Positions 7,379-16,120 of a DNA stretch of 45,453 nucleotides are shown here, piece by piece. Both the position numbers and the translations under genes were made by a program. The notes beneath the pieces are model-generated. The model was not told the DNA's origin. It saw only the letters and a list, made by a program, of their open reading frames with translations, and made no database searches. The stretch comes from Scatosoma sp045650185. GTDB taxonomy: Bacteria > Bacillota > Clostridia > Christensenellales > Borkfalkiaceae. Position 1 is the first letter of the stretch, and each line of letters starts with the position of its first letter. The stretch lies in the NCBI GenBank assembly GCA_045650185.1, contig JAZRQY010000008.1, positions 1-45,453 on the forward strand, read 5' to 3'.

Positions 7379-8341
7379 TTATTTCGCCCCCATTCTAATT
7401 CTAGGATCAATGAACCCGTAGCTGATATCGATGATGATACCTGCCGCCAAACCAATCAGAGTATAGAACCCCGACAGCAACATAAAGAAGTCATAGTCAA
7501 GCACGGTGATGGCTTTCAAATACATACCACCTACGCCCGGGATATCGAAAACGCTTTCGATAATCATCGAACCGGACAAGACGGAAATGAATTCACCCAA
7601 GATCATCGGGAAGATGGGAACCATCGCGTTTCTAAGCGCATGGCGAACGGTTGCTTGACCACGGGTCAAGCCCTTCGTTCTCGCAAGCAACATATATTCG
7701 CTGGTCAAGACCTCGGTAAGCTCCGCACGGGTATAACGAGCGTAGCCTGCAATCGAGCCAAGGCACAACGAGATTACCGCAGGCATCATACTGCGGAACA
7801 TTTCCCAACTGAAATAATCCGTACCCTTTGCCATCTGAATGGGGAACCATTTCAGCTTAAAGCAAAGCACGTACTGAATTAAGAATGCGTAAATGACGGA
7901 GGGAATCGCAATCATCGCGATAACGCCGGTGGAAATCACCTGGTCCTGCCATTTATTTTTCTTTAATGCAGCAAGAATACCCAAGCCCAAACCGATGGGA
8001 ACGCCAATCAACGAAGAATATACGTTGATTAAAATCGTGGGAGGCAGACGGGAAACGAACGCCGCCCAAATAGGCTGGTTGATATACCCAGGATACGTCG
8101 TACCGATACCAAAGTCGCCCTCGGTAACAATTCTTACAACGTAATTCCAAAGCTGCACAGGAATCGGATCGTAATAACCACGCGCCTCCAGCTTTGCCTT
8201 TACAAGCTCGGTATCCTGCCCCAATCCCTCTCCGAGAGGAATCGGCAACAATTTGATTAAAACGAAACAGCTGACCATAATGATTGCAAAGGTCATCAGC
8301 ATCAATCCGATTCGTTTTAAAACGTATTTTAACATATACAT
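7379..8341 (-). CDS. oppB: Oligopeptide ABC importer permease OppB
   Basis: The 320-residue permease has the normal length and layout of OppB/DppB: TM1 near residues 10-31, an extracellular segment with GDFGIGTTY, then a five-TM permease domain with the EAA loop (EYMLLARTKGLTRGQ) that contacts the ATPases. It forms the membrane channel with OppC. The ATG at 8341 follows AGAGG by 8 nt. It lies 274 nt after oppA with a hairpin between them, a spacing common where the binding protein is made in excess of the membrane parts. Confidence 0.92.
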   Translation of the reverse strand: MYMLKYVLKRIGLMLMTFAIIMVSCFVLIKLLPIPLGEGLGQDTELVKAKLEARGYYDPIPVQLWNYVVRIVTEGDFGIGTTYPGYINQPIWAAFVSRLPPTILINVYSSLIGVPIGLGLGILAALKKNKWQDQVISTGVIAMIAIPSVIYAFLIQYVLCFKLKWFPIQMAKGTDYFSWEMFRSMMPAVISLCLGSIAGYARYTRAELTEVLTSEYMLLARTKGLTRGQATVRHALRNAMVPIFPMILGEFISVLSGSMIIESVFDIPGVGGMYLKAITVLDYDFFMLLSGFYTLIGLAAGIIIDISYGFIDPRIRMGAK

Positions 8342-8563
8342 TGGTAAAGCCTCTCTTTTGTCCGACCTGCAAGAACAGACGACGTCAAGTTATCGCCCTT
8401 TCTTTATAGCCGAACGTAATGTACATAATTTTGATTTTCGTAGGAAATATCCTACACCCTCATTCCGTTTAACGAGAACTTTCGCCTCGTTATCCTCCGT
8501 GATAGTATTGCCGTTTTCTACGCATACGTATACACGCACGCGCATAAAAAAGACAATCCAAAC
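8342..8563 (-). other. oppA-oppB intergenic region
   Basis: No gene is supported here. It forms the leader of oppB. A motif cgtatacacg followed by an ACGCGC element (about 8528-8543) resembles one upstream of the exporter gene at about 14311-14328. A weak minus-strand -10-like TATAAA near 8408 has no convincing -35. Confidence 0.35.
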
Positions 8564-8593
8564 AGCGGGGATGAGTTTTCACTCATCTCCGCT
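8564..8593 (-). promoter_or_regulatory. Stem-loop between oppA and oppB
   Basis: Arms 8564-8576 and 8581-8593 (13 bp, one mismatch) close a 4-nt loop, starting about 22 nt after the oppA stop. On the minus strand the T run comes about 10 nt after the stem, so it may be a leaky terminator or an mRNA-stabilising hairpin that sets a high oppA to oppBCDF ratio. Confidence 0.6.
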
Positions 8594-8615
8594 GCCCGAA
8601 TCGTTAGCGTGTTAA

Positions 8616-11114
8616 TTAACGACCAAACTTATAGTTCAGCGTGCCTTTTTCAGCAACGAATGCTGCCCATTCTGCATCATCGAAGTGATACGTCATGTAA
8701 CGCATACCACCGTAACCCATGAAGGTGTTGTATTCATAGGAGTTGTAGTCGCACTTATAGGAAATAAGGCTTGCAGAATATCTGGAGTATACAGGTACAG
8801 AGTAGTACTGCTGAAGAATAGCCGTTTCGATTGCGCCGAGGATCGTCAACTTGTCTTCGTCGGGATACAACGAGAAGTTAACCGTGCAACCAGACTTACC
8901 CTGAAGGTTAGCGCTCCAATCGTAAAGGTTGAAGGTGTAGCTACCATCGGGATGAGCTTCATCAGGCGTCAAGCCGTCTACAGTCAATTCAACGGAACCG
9001 GGATCCCAACCAGCTGCCCAACGGTTCGTGTCGGAAATCTGGGTTTCGCAAAGCAAGTAGTAAGGGTTGAATGCAGCGGAACCCCATGCGCCGAAGCAAA
9101 GGTCGTATTCGCCGTCTGCAAACTGTTCAGACCACGTTGCGGAGCTGTAGTAGAAGTATTCAATTTCAACTTTGCCTTCAAGAGGAGTACCAACGGTAGC
9201 CTGGTTGAAGGTGTTCTGGAACCAGTTAAGGATTCTATCGGTGTTAGCGGACTGCGTTTCGATACCGAACGTAAGCACAACCTTCATATCGTCTTTGAAG
9301 TCGCCAGCTGCAACTGCTTCGTTGTAAGCCTGCGTCATCAGTTCTCTTGCCATCGTCAGGTTGTAACCCGTCGTTGCTTCAACAGCTTCGTCAAGGGTGT
9401 CATAAACGGTTTCACCAACTTTCCAGCCGCCTTCTACCTTTTCTGCGCCATAAGCGTTGAGGATAGCCTCTTTAGCCTGGTCGCTACCACGGTAAATTTT
9501 ACCGTTGGGAACGTCATAGTAGTACAGGTCGTTCAACAAACCGAGCGCACCCAAGGAGCTGGGGTTGTTCTTCGCGCAGTAGTCGTCACGGTCGATTGCC
9601 AAGGAAACTGCCTTACGGAAGGATTCGTAGTTCAAAAGCTTGTTGGTTTCTTTGCCGTCATCGGAAACTCTGTTTGCGATGGACTGCAAGTTCAAGCTGA
9701 ACGTATAGGTTTCAGGCGTGAAGTATGCCTGACGGCTGTTTCTGTATTCCTGTGCGATGGACGCGTCCATACCAACGCCGTCGATTTCACCGTTCTGGAA
9801 AAGCTGCCATGCGGTGGACCATTCGGTTACCTTGTTGCATACGATCTTATCCGTCTGGTACTGCTGAGCGTACTGATCCAAACCGTAGCCGAACCATTCG
9901 GTGTTACGGGAAACGGTGTAGGTTGCGTCTGCCTGGTAGTTGGTCAGCTTGTAAGGGCCCCAGCTTGCGGTGTTTTCAACACCACCGGAACAGTAGGTGT
10001 TCACCCAAGGGGTCTTCGTTTGATCTTCGCAAGCTTCCCACAAGGATTTCTTAACAAGGGGCATATCCTGCAAGTAGTAAGCTGCCTCATAGGTAAGGTT
10101 GCCTTCTTCATCAATGGGAGCCATCGTGTTATCAAATACGATAACGAGTTCGTATTCGTTTTCACCTACGAAATAACCAACTTCGCTGAAGTCCATTTCA
10201 GGGAAGGTGTAGTTAACGTACATATAGTTAGCGATGTACGAAGCATCTTCACCCCAAGCAGCCGTCGTAATCAAGGTCGTCAACAATGCAACAGATTCAG
10301 CAGTGATAGGAACGTTACCGTTTTCATCTGCCAATGCGCAGAGGGGTTCCCATGCATCCATGCCAAAGTATGCCGCACCGTAAGCATTTACGTACGTGCT
10401 AATGGAATAACCACCACACCAAGCCAAGGGAGCCGTCAAAGCGATGTACGCATCGCAACCACCAAGCTTACCAGTCGCTGTGTCAACGTCTGCTGCGCCA
10501 TAGAAGTTCATAGAAGAGTTATCGAACCAGTCGGTTTGACCCTGATACAAGTATTCTTTTGCGTTACGGATCGTGTAGTTACCACTATAGTAGTTGTCAG
10601 CGGTATCAAACAAGTAGTTAGGAGACAACTGCTGAGACATCGTGTATACGAAGTCTTCTGCCTTAATAGGCGTACCGTCATCCCACGTCAAGTCGTTGCG
10701 GAGCGTGATTGCAAAAATGTGGTTGGTATCGGTTGCTTCAAAACCATACTCTTCAGCATATTTTGCCGTAACGTCTTCCAACTTCGTTGCCGCAGAATAT
10801 TCTACGGTGAAACCGCCGTTTACAATGTTGCCCTCTTCATCGTACTTGTAGCCAAATTCGAAGAAGGAGCTACCCATGTAGCCAGCAAGGCTGATGTTGG
10901 TGGAGTCACTGGTCAAAATGCTGTTCCAGGTGTCGGGCATCTGGCTAGTATAGTCATTAAACGTATACTCTCTGGTGTCCTCCCAACCGGTACGCTCACG
11001 TTTCGTGATCTCATAGGGTTGCTCTTCTGCGGGGTTACATGCCGTTGCGCCAAAAGCAAACAACATCGATGCAACCAGAACGCTAGAAATAACTTTCATT
11101 CTGTTCTTTTTCAT
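8616..11114 (-). CDS. oppA: Oligopeptide-binding lipoprotein OppA
   Basis: The 832-residue protein is the extracellular substrate-binding lipoprotein of the importer (SBP family 5). The N-terminus has a Lys-rich start, a hydrophobic signal segment and a lipobox-like FGATAC with the lipidated Cys at 26. The family hallmark DLTWDDGTPIKAEDFVYTM appears near residue 145, and NRDTEWFG- and AIDRDDY-like segments follow as expected. It is clearly longer than the usual 520-600 residues, fitting the enlarged OppC, OppD and OppF of the same operon. GGAGG lies 11 nt before the ATG. A strong promoter with a leader of about 165 nt drives the operon. Confidence 0.92.
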   Translation of the reverse strand: MKKNRMKVISSVLVASMLFAFGATACNPAEEQPYEITKRERTGWEDTREYTFNDYTSQMPDTWNSILTSDSTNISLAGYMGSSFFEFGYKYDEEGNIVNGGFTVEYSAATKLEDVTAKYAEEYGFEATDTNHIFAITLRNDLTWDDGTPIKAEDFVYTMSQQLSPNYLFDTADNYYSGNYTIRNAKEYLYQGQTDWFDNSSMNFYGAADVDTATGKLGGCDAYIALTAPLAWCGGYSISTYVNAYGAAYFGMDAWEPLCALADENGNVPITAESVALLTTLITTAAWGEDASYIANYMYVNYTFPEMDFSEVGYFVGENEYELVIVFDNTMAPIDEEGNLTYEAAYYLQDMPLVKKSLWEACEDQTKTPWVNTYCSGGVENTASWGPYKLTNYQADATYTVSRNTEWFGYGLDQYAQQYQTDKIVCNKVTEWSTAWQLFQNGEIDGVGMDASIAQEYRNSRQAYFTPETYTFSLNLQSIANRVSDDGKETNKLLNYESFRKAVSLAIDRDDYCAKNNPSSLGALGLLNDLYYYDVPNGKIYRGSDQAKEAILNAYGAEKVEGGWKVGETVYDTLDEAVEATTGYNLTMARELMTQAYNEAVAAGDFKDDMKVVLTFGIETQSANTDRILNWFQNTFNQATVGTPLEGKVEIEYFYYSSATWSEQFADGEYDLCFGAWGSAAFNPYYLLCETQISDTNRWAAGWDPGSVELTVDGLTPDEAHPDGSYTFNLYDWSANLQGKSGCTVNFSLYPDEDKLTILGAIETAILQQYYSVPVYSRYSASLISYKCDYNSYEYNTFMGYGGMRYMTYHFDDAEWAAFVAEKGTLNYKFGR

Positions 11115-11229
11115 ACTGTTTAACCTCCAGTTTCACTCTATATAATGCAACAGACTTTTCACTATATAGATAAAAAATTTTTTTCTTTCTTACTTTGTGT
11201 CATTTACCATATTACTGTGTAAAAGCCCT

Positions 11230-11242
11230 CTTACTTAGTAAG
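11230..11242. promoter_or_regulatory. Palindrome in the oppA leader, possible operator
   Basis: CTTACTTAGTAAG is a 6-bp-arm palindrome about 40 nt downstream of the predicted oppA start site. The position would suit a repressor roadblock. No family-specific consensus was recognised. Confidence 0.35.
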
Positions 11243-11284
11243 CTAATACGGTAAAAATGATAAATTTCCACTTATAATGGTTTT

Positions 11285-11313
11285 ATGATACCATATATTT
11301 TTTGCCTTGTCAA
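11285..11313 (-). promoter_or_regulatory. Promoter of the opp operon
   Basis: Minus-strand -35 TTGACA (11308-11313), 17-nt spacer, -10 TATCAT (11285-11290). The transcript would begin near 11278 and carry a leader of about 165 nt before oppA. The surrounding 11115-11455 stretch is very AT-rich and otherwise holds no gene. Confidence 0.85.
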
Positions 11314-11455
11314 TAAATTTTTACTAAAAAACGAAAAAATTAATCAATATTTTTATTTCAATCGAAAAAATCAATTATTTCACCCTTTTTATTGCTTTTC
11401 AACCCATTTTTTCGATTTTTGCGAATATGGGCTTCTTTAACCTCCGTTCTGAATA

Positions 11456-11488
11456 CAAAAAAAATACGGGAAGGTCGCCCTCCCCGTA
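11456..11488 (-). terminator. Terminator of the tldD-tldE operon
   Basis: Arms 11465-11474 and 11479-11488 (TACGGGAAGG / CCTCCCCGTA, one mismatch) with a 4-nt loop are followed on the minus strand by eight T. It lies 23 nt after the stop codon. Confidence 0.88.
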
Positions 11489-11511
11489 ATCTTTTCGATA
11501 TTCAACTGCAA

Positions 11512-12750
11512 TTAACCATTTATGAGGTTCATACGCACGACCATCACTTCGTCCTCGGGCGCGTCAAAGACGTCCTTCTTGCTGACACCGACGAAGTCCT
11601 CGCCCAGCATTTCCTTGACGTTACCGCTTGCGGAAAAGTCGCTGACCCTCGCCACAATCTTTCCGTTCTCCACGAGGAACGCAAGCTGTACGGGCATCCC
11701 CACTACGCCCTCGGTCGTGATGTCCCCACCCGAGGTGATGGCGATGAGTACCGCTTTCTCCTCACCCAACAGCGTAGTAAGGTCGGGAGCGGTGCTCTTT
11801 ACGTACAGCCCAGGCAAGCCAATGGACGGTACTCCGTCATACGCCGCCGCAGCCGTCTTGGACAGAGGTAAGCCAAACATCGCCGAGGTATTCTTCGTCG
11901 TCAACACGCGCTTAAACACGCCGTCTTCAATTAAGAACGCGCGCGAGTTCGTCGCAATCTCCCCTTCCGCATCATAGAACGCCGCTGAACGGTTGGTCTT
12001 CGGGTTGCGGTCTACCGCAATGGAAAGTTTTTCATTAAAAATCTTCTCCCCAAGTTTACCGCTAAACAGCGAGCCACCCGAAACGTAGTATTCCGCAATC
12101 AAGTCCTTGAAAATCTGCCCCAACACGTCGTAGGGAGCAACGATCATCGGATACTTGCCGTTGGGTAGAGTGACTTTTTCACCAAAGAATGCATCGTGCA
12201 GCATTTTCATATCCGCAACGACCTTCCCTTCCGTCTTCTTGCCGTAGGTGGAAACGGACGCCCCGTAGTACGCATCTGCAATATTCGAGGAATCCTTATC
12301 CTTCACCTGAAAGAAGATTTGGAAAGCGTGGTTTTCAAATTCGAGCTCCGTGCCCTGCGAGTTTTTATAGCAGCCCGACGTCGTCGATGCCTGCGTTTTG
12401 CCGTTGACGAGGAAACGAGGACAAGCCGCCGCAACCTTCTTCGCCAAACGCTTGGTCGCAGGAATCAAGTTCTTGTCCGCTACAACGGGACGGGTGCGCA
12501 GTACCGATTTCTTCACGCCTGTGTTCAGCTTGCAAGGGTAAGGAATGCCACCTGCCAACTTTTCCACAGCCTGCTGTTCGAGTGTTTCCGCCGATACGTC
12601 GCCCAGCGCGCCTGCTACGCCGATTTTACCATCTTCGTATACGCGGACAGTGCTCTGCGTTTCTTCCTTTTCACGGTAAGAATCGACTTTGCCGTCCGTG
12701 ATATTCAAGGTGATAACGTTGCTTTTATTTTGTAAATATTCCTTTTCCAT
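11512..12750 (-). CDS. TldE/PmbA-like protein
   Basis: The 412-residue protein resembles the PmbA/TldE side of the TldD/PmbA family, the partner subunit without the metal-binding HExxxH motif. Family-type segments include GKYPMIVAPYDVLGQIF and the C-terminal region with TSGGDITTEGVVGMPVQLAF. In characterised bacteria TldD and TldE form a heterodimeric zinc protease that trims modified peptides such as microcins and degrades CcdA; the substrate here is unknown. The start follows GGAGGG and lies 12 nt downstream of the tldD-like gene, so both are cotranscribed. Confidence 0.85.
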   Translation of the reverse strand: MEKEYLQNKSNVITLNITDGKVDSYREKEETQSTVRVYEDGKIGVAGALGDVSAETLEQQAVEKLAGGIPYPCKLNTGVKKSVLRTRPVVADKNLIPATKRLAKKVAAACPRFLVNGKTQASTTSGCYKNSQGTELEFENHAFQIFFQVKDKDSSNIADAYYGASVSTYGKKTEGKVVADMKMLHDAFFGEKVTLPNGKYPMIVAPYDVLGQIFKDLIAEYYVSGGSLFSGKLGEKIFNEKLSIAVDRNPKTNRSAAFYDAEGEIATNSRAFLIEDGVFKRVLTTKNTSAMFGLPLSKTAAAAYDGVPSIGLPGLYVKSTAPDLTTLLGEEKAVLIAITSGGDITTEGVVGMPVQLAFLVENGKIVARVSDFSASGNVKEMLGEDFVGVSKKDVFDAPEDEVMVVRMNLING

Positions 12751-12762
12751 ACTCTGCCCTCC

Positions 12763-14100
12763 TTACTGCGCGAACATTTTCGAGATACGCACGTGCGGAC
12801 CACCAAAGCCTACGGGCAGAGGATGCTGCTCGTTCTTGCCACAGCCACCCGAAACGAAGCTCATGAATTCCACCTTGTTCGACAGTCCGTCGATGAGCCC
12901 CAACGTCGTGAAGACGTCGCCCGTGATAACGCTGATTTTGACAGGACGGGTGATCTTGCCGTCCACGATTTCGTACGCCACGTTGGGCGCAATCGTGAAT
13001 TTACTCATACCCGAGCCGTGTTTTACGCTCTTGATATAGTAGCCGAACTTCACGCCTGCAAACAATTCGTCAATCGTCGATTCGCCCGCCTCGATATAGG
13101 TGTTGGTCATACGCACGATGGGTTCGAACGTGCAGTTCACCGCACGCGCGTTGCCCGTCATCTTTTCCTTTAAGTACGCCGAGGTTGCGCCGCTGTGCAA
13201 TCTGCCTGCCAAAACACCCTTCTTAATAAGGTAGTTCTTGCGCGCCTTCGTGCCCTCGTCGTCGTAGGGAACGTAGCCGCTACCAAGCGACTTACCGCAG
13301 TCCACAATCGAAAGCAAGGGGGACGCCACCGTCTTGCCGATTTGCCACTCACGGCGAATCCCCTCGTCCGCAAGCATGAAGTCTGCCTCCGATTTATGTC
13401 CGAACGATTCGTGCGCGAAAATCCCTGCCGCTTCGGGCGAAAGGATTACGGGGTATTCACCCGGGGTGATTGCCACCTCGTTTTGCATGCAAGCAATCTG
13501 TTCGTCGAACGCCGCTTTGATTTCCTTGCCACGTCTTTTGAGGGCAGCAAAACGAACGTTGCCGATTTGATGATGCGCCTGGAAGAACTTTTCCCCCTCC
13601 GCAAGCGTACAAGCCAGCACGATACCGCAGGTTTGATAATCGTATTTCACCGCCGCGCCTTTACTCGAATAGAACGAGAACACGCTGTTTCTATCAAGGT
13701 AGGTCGCAGAGGGCATCGCCATCAGCGGCGAGGAAGACAGAATGGGCAGATAGCTTTCAAGCAAAGCCTTCTTTTCCGCAAGTGGAATATCGCGTACGGA
13801 AACGTCTTTATAAGCCCACTTCTCCTCTACGTTCACCTGAAAGCGTCTTACCGTTGCGTTGCGGGCAATCTTCGGATTGCTCTTCGCCTGCGCATACAGT
13901 CCGTCCAGCTTCTTTTGTACGTCGCCGATGTCCGTGGTGGATGCGTAGTACCACATCTTCCCGTCGAACACACGAATGAACGCGCGCTGTTCTCTACGCT
14001 CTTTGATTTCCTTGAGCATACCGTTCATATACGCTACGTTCGTGGAAAATCTATCCTCGATACGAACGTCTGCGTACGAATCTTGTCTAAATGTAAACAA
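12763..14100 (-). CDS. TldD-like zinc metallopeptidase subunit
   Basis: The 445-residue protein carries the family's catalytic motif HESFGH at about 229-234, with a downstream cysteine-containing segment (SGGCGKNEQ) near the C-terminus, as in TldD. It would form the active subunit of a TldD/TldE heterodimer. The start is placed at a TTG at 14100, preceded by AAGGAGGG (plus-strand 14107-14114) about 7 nt away; a longer frame to 14145 would translate through that ribosome binding site. Its own promoter lies upstream, divergent from the ABC exporter promoter. Confidence 0.85.
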   Translation of the reverse strand: MFTFRQDSYADVRIEDRFSTNVAYMNGMLKEIKERREQRAFIRVFDGKMWYYASTTDIGDVQKKLDGLYAQAKSNPKIARNATVRRFQVNVEEKWAYKDVSVRDIPLAEKKALLESYLPILSSSPLMAMPSATYLDRNSVFSFYSSKGAAVKYDYQTCGIVLACTLAEGEKFFQAHHQIGNVRFAALKRRGKEIKAAFDEQIACMQNEVAITPGEYPVILSPEAAGIFAHESFGHKSEADFMLADEGIRREWQIGKTVASPLLSIVDCGKSLGSGYVPYDDEGTKARKNYLIKKGVLAGRLHSGATSAYLKEKMTGNARAVNCTFEPIVRMTNTYIEAGESTIDELFAGVKFGYYIKSVKHGSGMSKFTIAPNVAYEIVDGKITRPVKISVITGDVFTTLGLIDGLSNKVEFMSFVSGGCGKNEQHPLPVGFGGPHVRISKMFAQ

Positions 14101-14156
14101 ATCTATCCCTCCTTCGGTGAAAGAGCCTTCGCCCTTTTTCCTCAATTTTATATACC

Positions 14157-14185
14157 ATTATAATACACAACAAAGCTTTTTGCAA
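14157..14185 (-). promoter_or_regulatory. Promoter of the tldD-tldE operon
   Basis: Minus-strand -35 TTGCAA (14180-14185), 17-nt spacer, -10 TATAAT (14157-14162). Confidence 0.85.
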
Positions 14186-14252
14186 GTCTTTTGGAAAAAT
14201 TTTCTACCCTCTCGCCTCAAAAATTTTAGTTTATCGAACCTTTATAAAATAC

Positions 14253-14281
14253 TTGACATTTTGTTATATGCGTGCTATGAT
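14253..14281 (+). promoter_or_regulatory. Promoter of the ABC exporter operon
   Basis: Plus-strand -35 TTGACA (14253-14258), 17-nt spacer, -10 TATGAT (14276-14281). It is back to back with the tldD promoter, about 67 nt apart. The leader is about 58 nt. Confidence 0.88.
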
Positions 14282-14345
14282 ACAAATCGTATTATTTATT
14301 TTATAGAAACGCGTATACACGGACGCGCGCACAAGGGAAGAAAAT

Positions 14346-16118
14346 ATGTTATTTGGAAAGTTCCTCAATCGGTATTACTTAAAATACCTGTATATGCTGC
14401 TGTTCGGCTTGGCGGCGCTGCTGATGGTAGACTATGCCCAGCTGAAAATTCCGCAGCTGTATAACTACCTTATCAACGGTATCAACGAAGGGAGCGTAAA
14501 GCTCGACGACGGCAGTATCGCCACCTTTGATTTCGGCTTTGTGCTGACGAATATCTGTCAGCCCTTGCTGTGGATTATCCTCGCTATGATTACGGGCAGA
14601 TTCTTATGGCGTATCTGCTTTTTCGGGGCAGGGATTCGGGTGGAAACCGACCTGCGCCTCAGAATGTTCGACCACTCAAAAAACCTTTCCCAGCAATACT
14701 ACCAAGTCAACAAAGTCGGCAACCTGATGTCGCTGTTTACCAACGACTTGGACACGGTGCAGGAATGCTTTGGTTGGGGCACGATGATGCTTGCCGACGC
14801 CCTCTTTTTGGGCGTGATGGCGATTGTCGAAATGTGGACGATGCACGGCGTGATGACTCTGCTTGCCCTGATTCCGATGGCTTGTCTTCTGGTCGTTTCG
14901 ATGCTGGTAGGCAGCTCAATGATGAAAAAATGGGATCTCCGCCAGCAGGCGTTTTCCAACCTCTCGGACTTCTCGCAGGAGAGCTTTTCAGGCATCGCCG
15001 TCATCAAGGCGTTCGTCAAGGAATTTAAGGAGCTTTGGGCTTTCAAGAAATTGAACAAAGACAACGAAAACGCCAACGTTGAGTACACCAAGACTTCTAC
15101 CCTCTTGCACATTTTCGTCACCCTGTTCGTGGAATCGGTCGTCTGTATCATTTTGGGCTACGGTGGCTATCTCGTCTATCAAGGCACGCTGAACGCAGGC
15201 GAGCTGATGGAATTCATCGGCTACTTCAACTCGGTGATTTGGCCGATTATGGCGGTATCCGAGCTCATCGGTATGACCTCGCGCGGTACGGCCTCCTTGA
15301 AGCGTATTTCTGAACTGCTGAACGCAAAACAGGACGTCGTGGACAAGCCTGAAGTTTCGGAAATCGAAGACGTACAAGGTAAGATCGAATTTAAGAACCT
15401 CACCTTCCGCCACGCTACCGCAGAAAACGATACTCTCGTGGACGTATCCTTTACGATTGAGGCAGGCGAAAACGTCGGCTTGGTGGGTAAGACGGGTAGC
15501 GGCAAGACCACTCTCGTTGACCTGATTATGCGCAACTACAACGTAGCGGACGGCTGTCTGTTCGTGGACGGAAAGGACGTCAACGACGTTTCTATCGCTT
15601 CCTTGCGTAAGTATATCGCTTACGTGCCGCAGGACAACTTCCTGTTCAGCGACACCGTGGGCAACAATATCTCGTTCGCCTGCGACGAAGTAGACGAAGA
15701 AACCGTTCGCCGCGCGGCAGAGCTTGCGGCGGTTGCCGACAATATCGAGGAATTTTCCGACAAGTACGACACGGTGCTTGGCGAACGCGGTGTCACCGTA
15801 TCGGGCGGACAAAAGCAGCGTATCTCTATCGCGCGCGCATTGATGAAGAACGCGCCCATTCTGATTTTGGACGACTCCCTTTCGGCGGTGGATACGAAGA
15901 CGGAGCAGACTCTTTTGCAAAACTTGCGTAAGGAGCGCGCCGGCAAAACCACTATTTTGATTGCCCACCGTATCTCCACCATCGAGCAGATGGATAAGAT
16001 TTTGTATATCGAAGACGGCAAGGTGATTGCCGTAGGCACGCACAAACAGTTGCTTGCAACCTGCCCTGCCTACAAGACGATGACCGAGCTGCAAAAATTA
16101 GAGGCGGAGAGGGAATAA
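14346..16118 (+). CDS. Heterodimeric ABC exporter, subunit with degenerate Walker B
   Basis: The 590-residue protein has an N-terminal six-helix exporter domain (about 1-320) and a C-terminal ATPase. Walker A GKTGSGKTT is at about 380-388, signature VSGGQKQR at about 485, and Walker B ILILDDSLSAVD at about 505-516. The residue after the Walker B Asp is Asp where the catalytic Glu normally sits, the mark of the degenerate-site subunit in heterodimers such as LmrC or TM287. It is 2 nt ahead of its partner, so the two are made together. Cargo (drug, lipid or peptide) cannot be told from sequence. The start follows AAGGGAAG. Confidence 0.9.
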   Translation: MLFGKFLNRYYLKYLYMLLFGLAALLMVDYAQLKIPQLYNYLINGINEGSVKLDDGSIATFDFGFVLTNICQPLLWIILAMITGRFLWRICFFGAGIRVETDLRLRMFDHSKNLSQQYYQVNKVGNLMSLFTNDLDTVQECFGWGTMMLADALFLGVMAIVEMWTMHGVMTLLALIPMACLLVVSMLVGSSMMKKWDLRQQAFSNLSDFSQESFSGIAVIKAFVKEFKELWAFKKLNKDNENANVEYTKTSTLLHIFVTLFVESVVCIILGYGGYLVYQGTLNAGELMEFIGYFNSVIWPIMAVSELIGMTSRGTASLKRISELLNAKQDVVDKPEVSEIEDVQGKIEFKNLTFRHATAENDTLVDVSFTIEAGENVGLVGKTGSGKTTLVDLIMRNYNVADGCLFVDGKDVNDVSIASLRKYIAYVPQDNFLFSDTVGNNISFACDEVDEETVRRAAELAAVADNIEEFSDKYDTVLGERGVTVSGGQKQRISIARALMKNAPILILDDSLSAVDTKTEQTLLQNLRKERAGKTTILIAHRISTIEQMDKILYIEDGKVIAVGTHKQLLATCPAYKTMTELQKLEAERE

Positions 16119-16120
16119 AA

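Noticed and set aside
8685..11123. Long antisense open frame (over 800 codons) opposite oppA
   Set aside because: It lies wholly opposite a clear OppA coding sequence, has no ribosome binding site, and its product has no recognisable domain. The codon bias of oppA leaves the opposite frame open.
11115..11284. Riboswitch in the oppA leader
   Set aside because: Very AT-rich, with only a short palindrome; no known aptamer core was seen.
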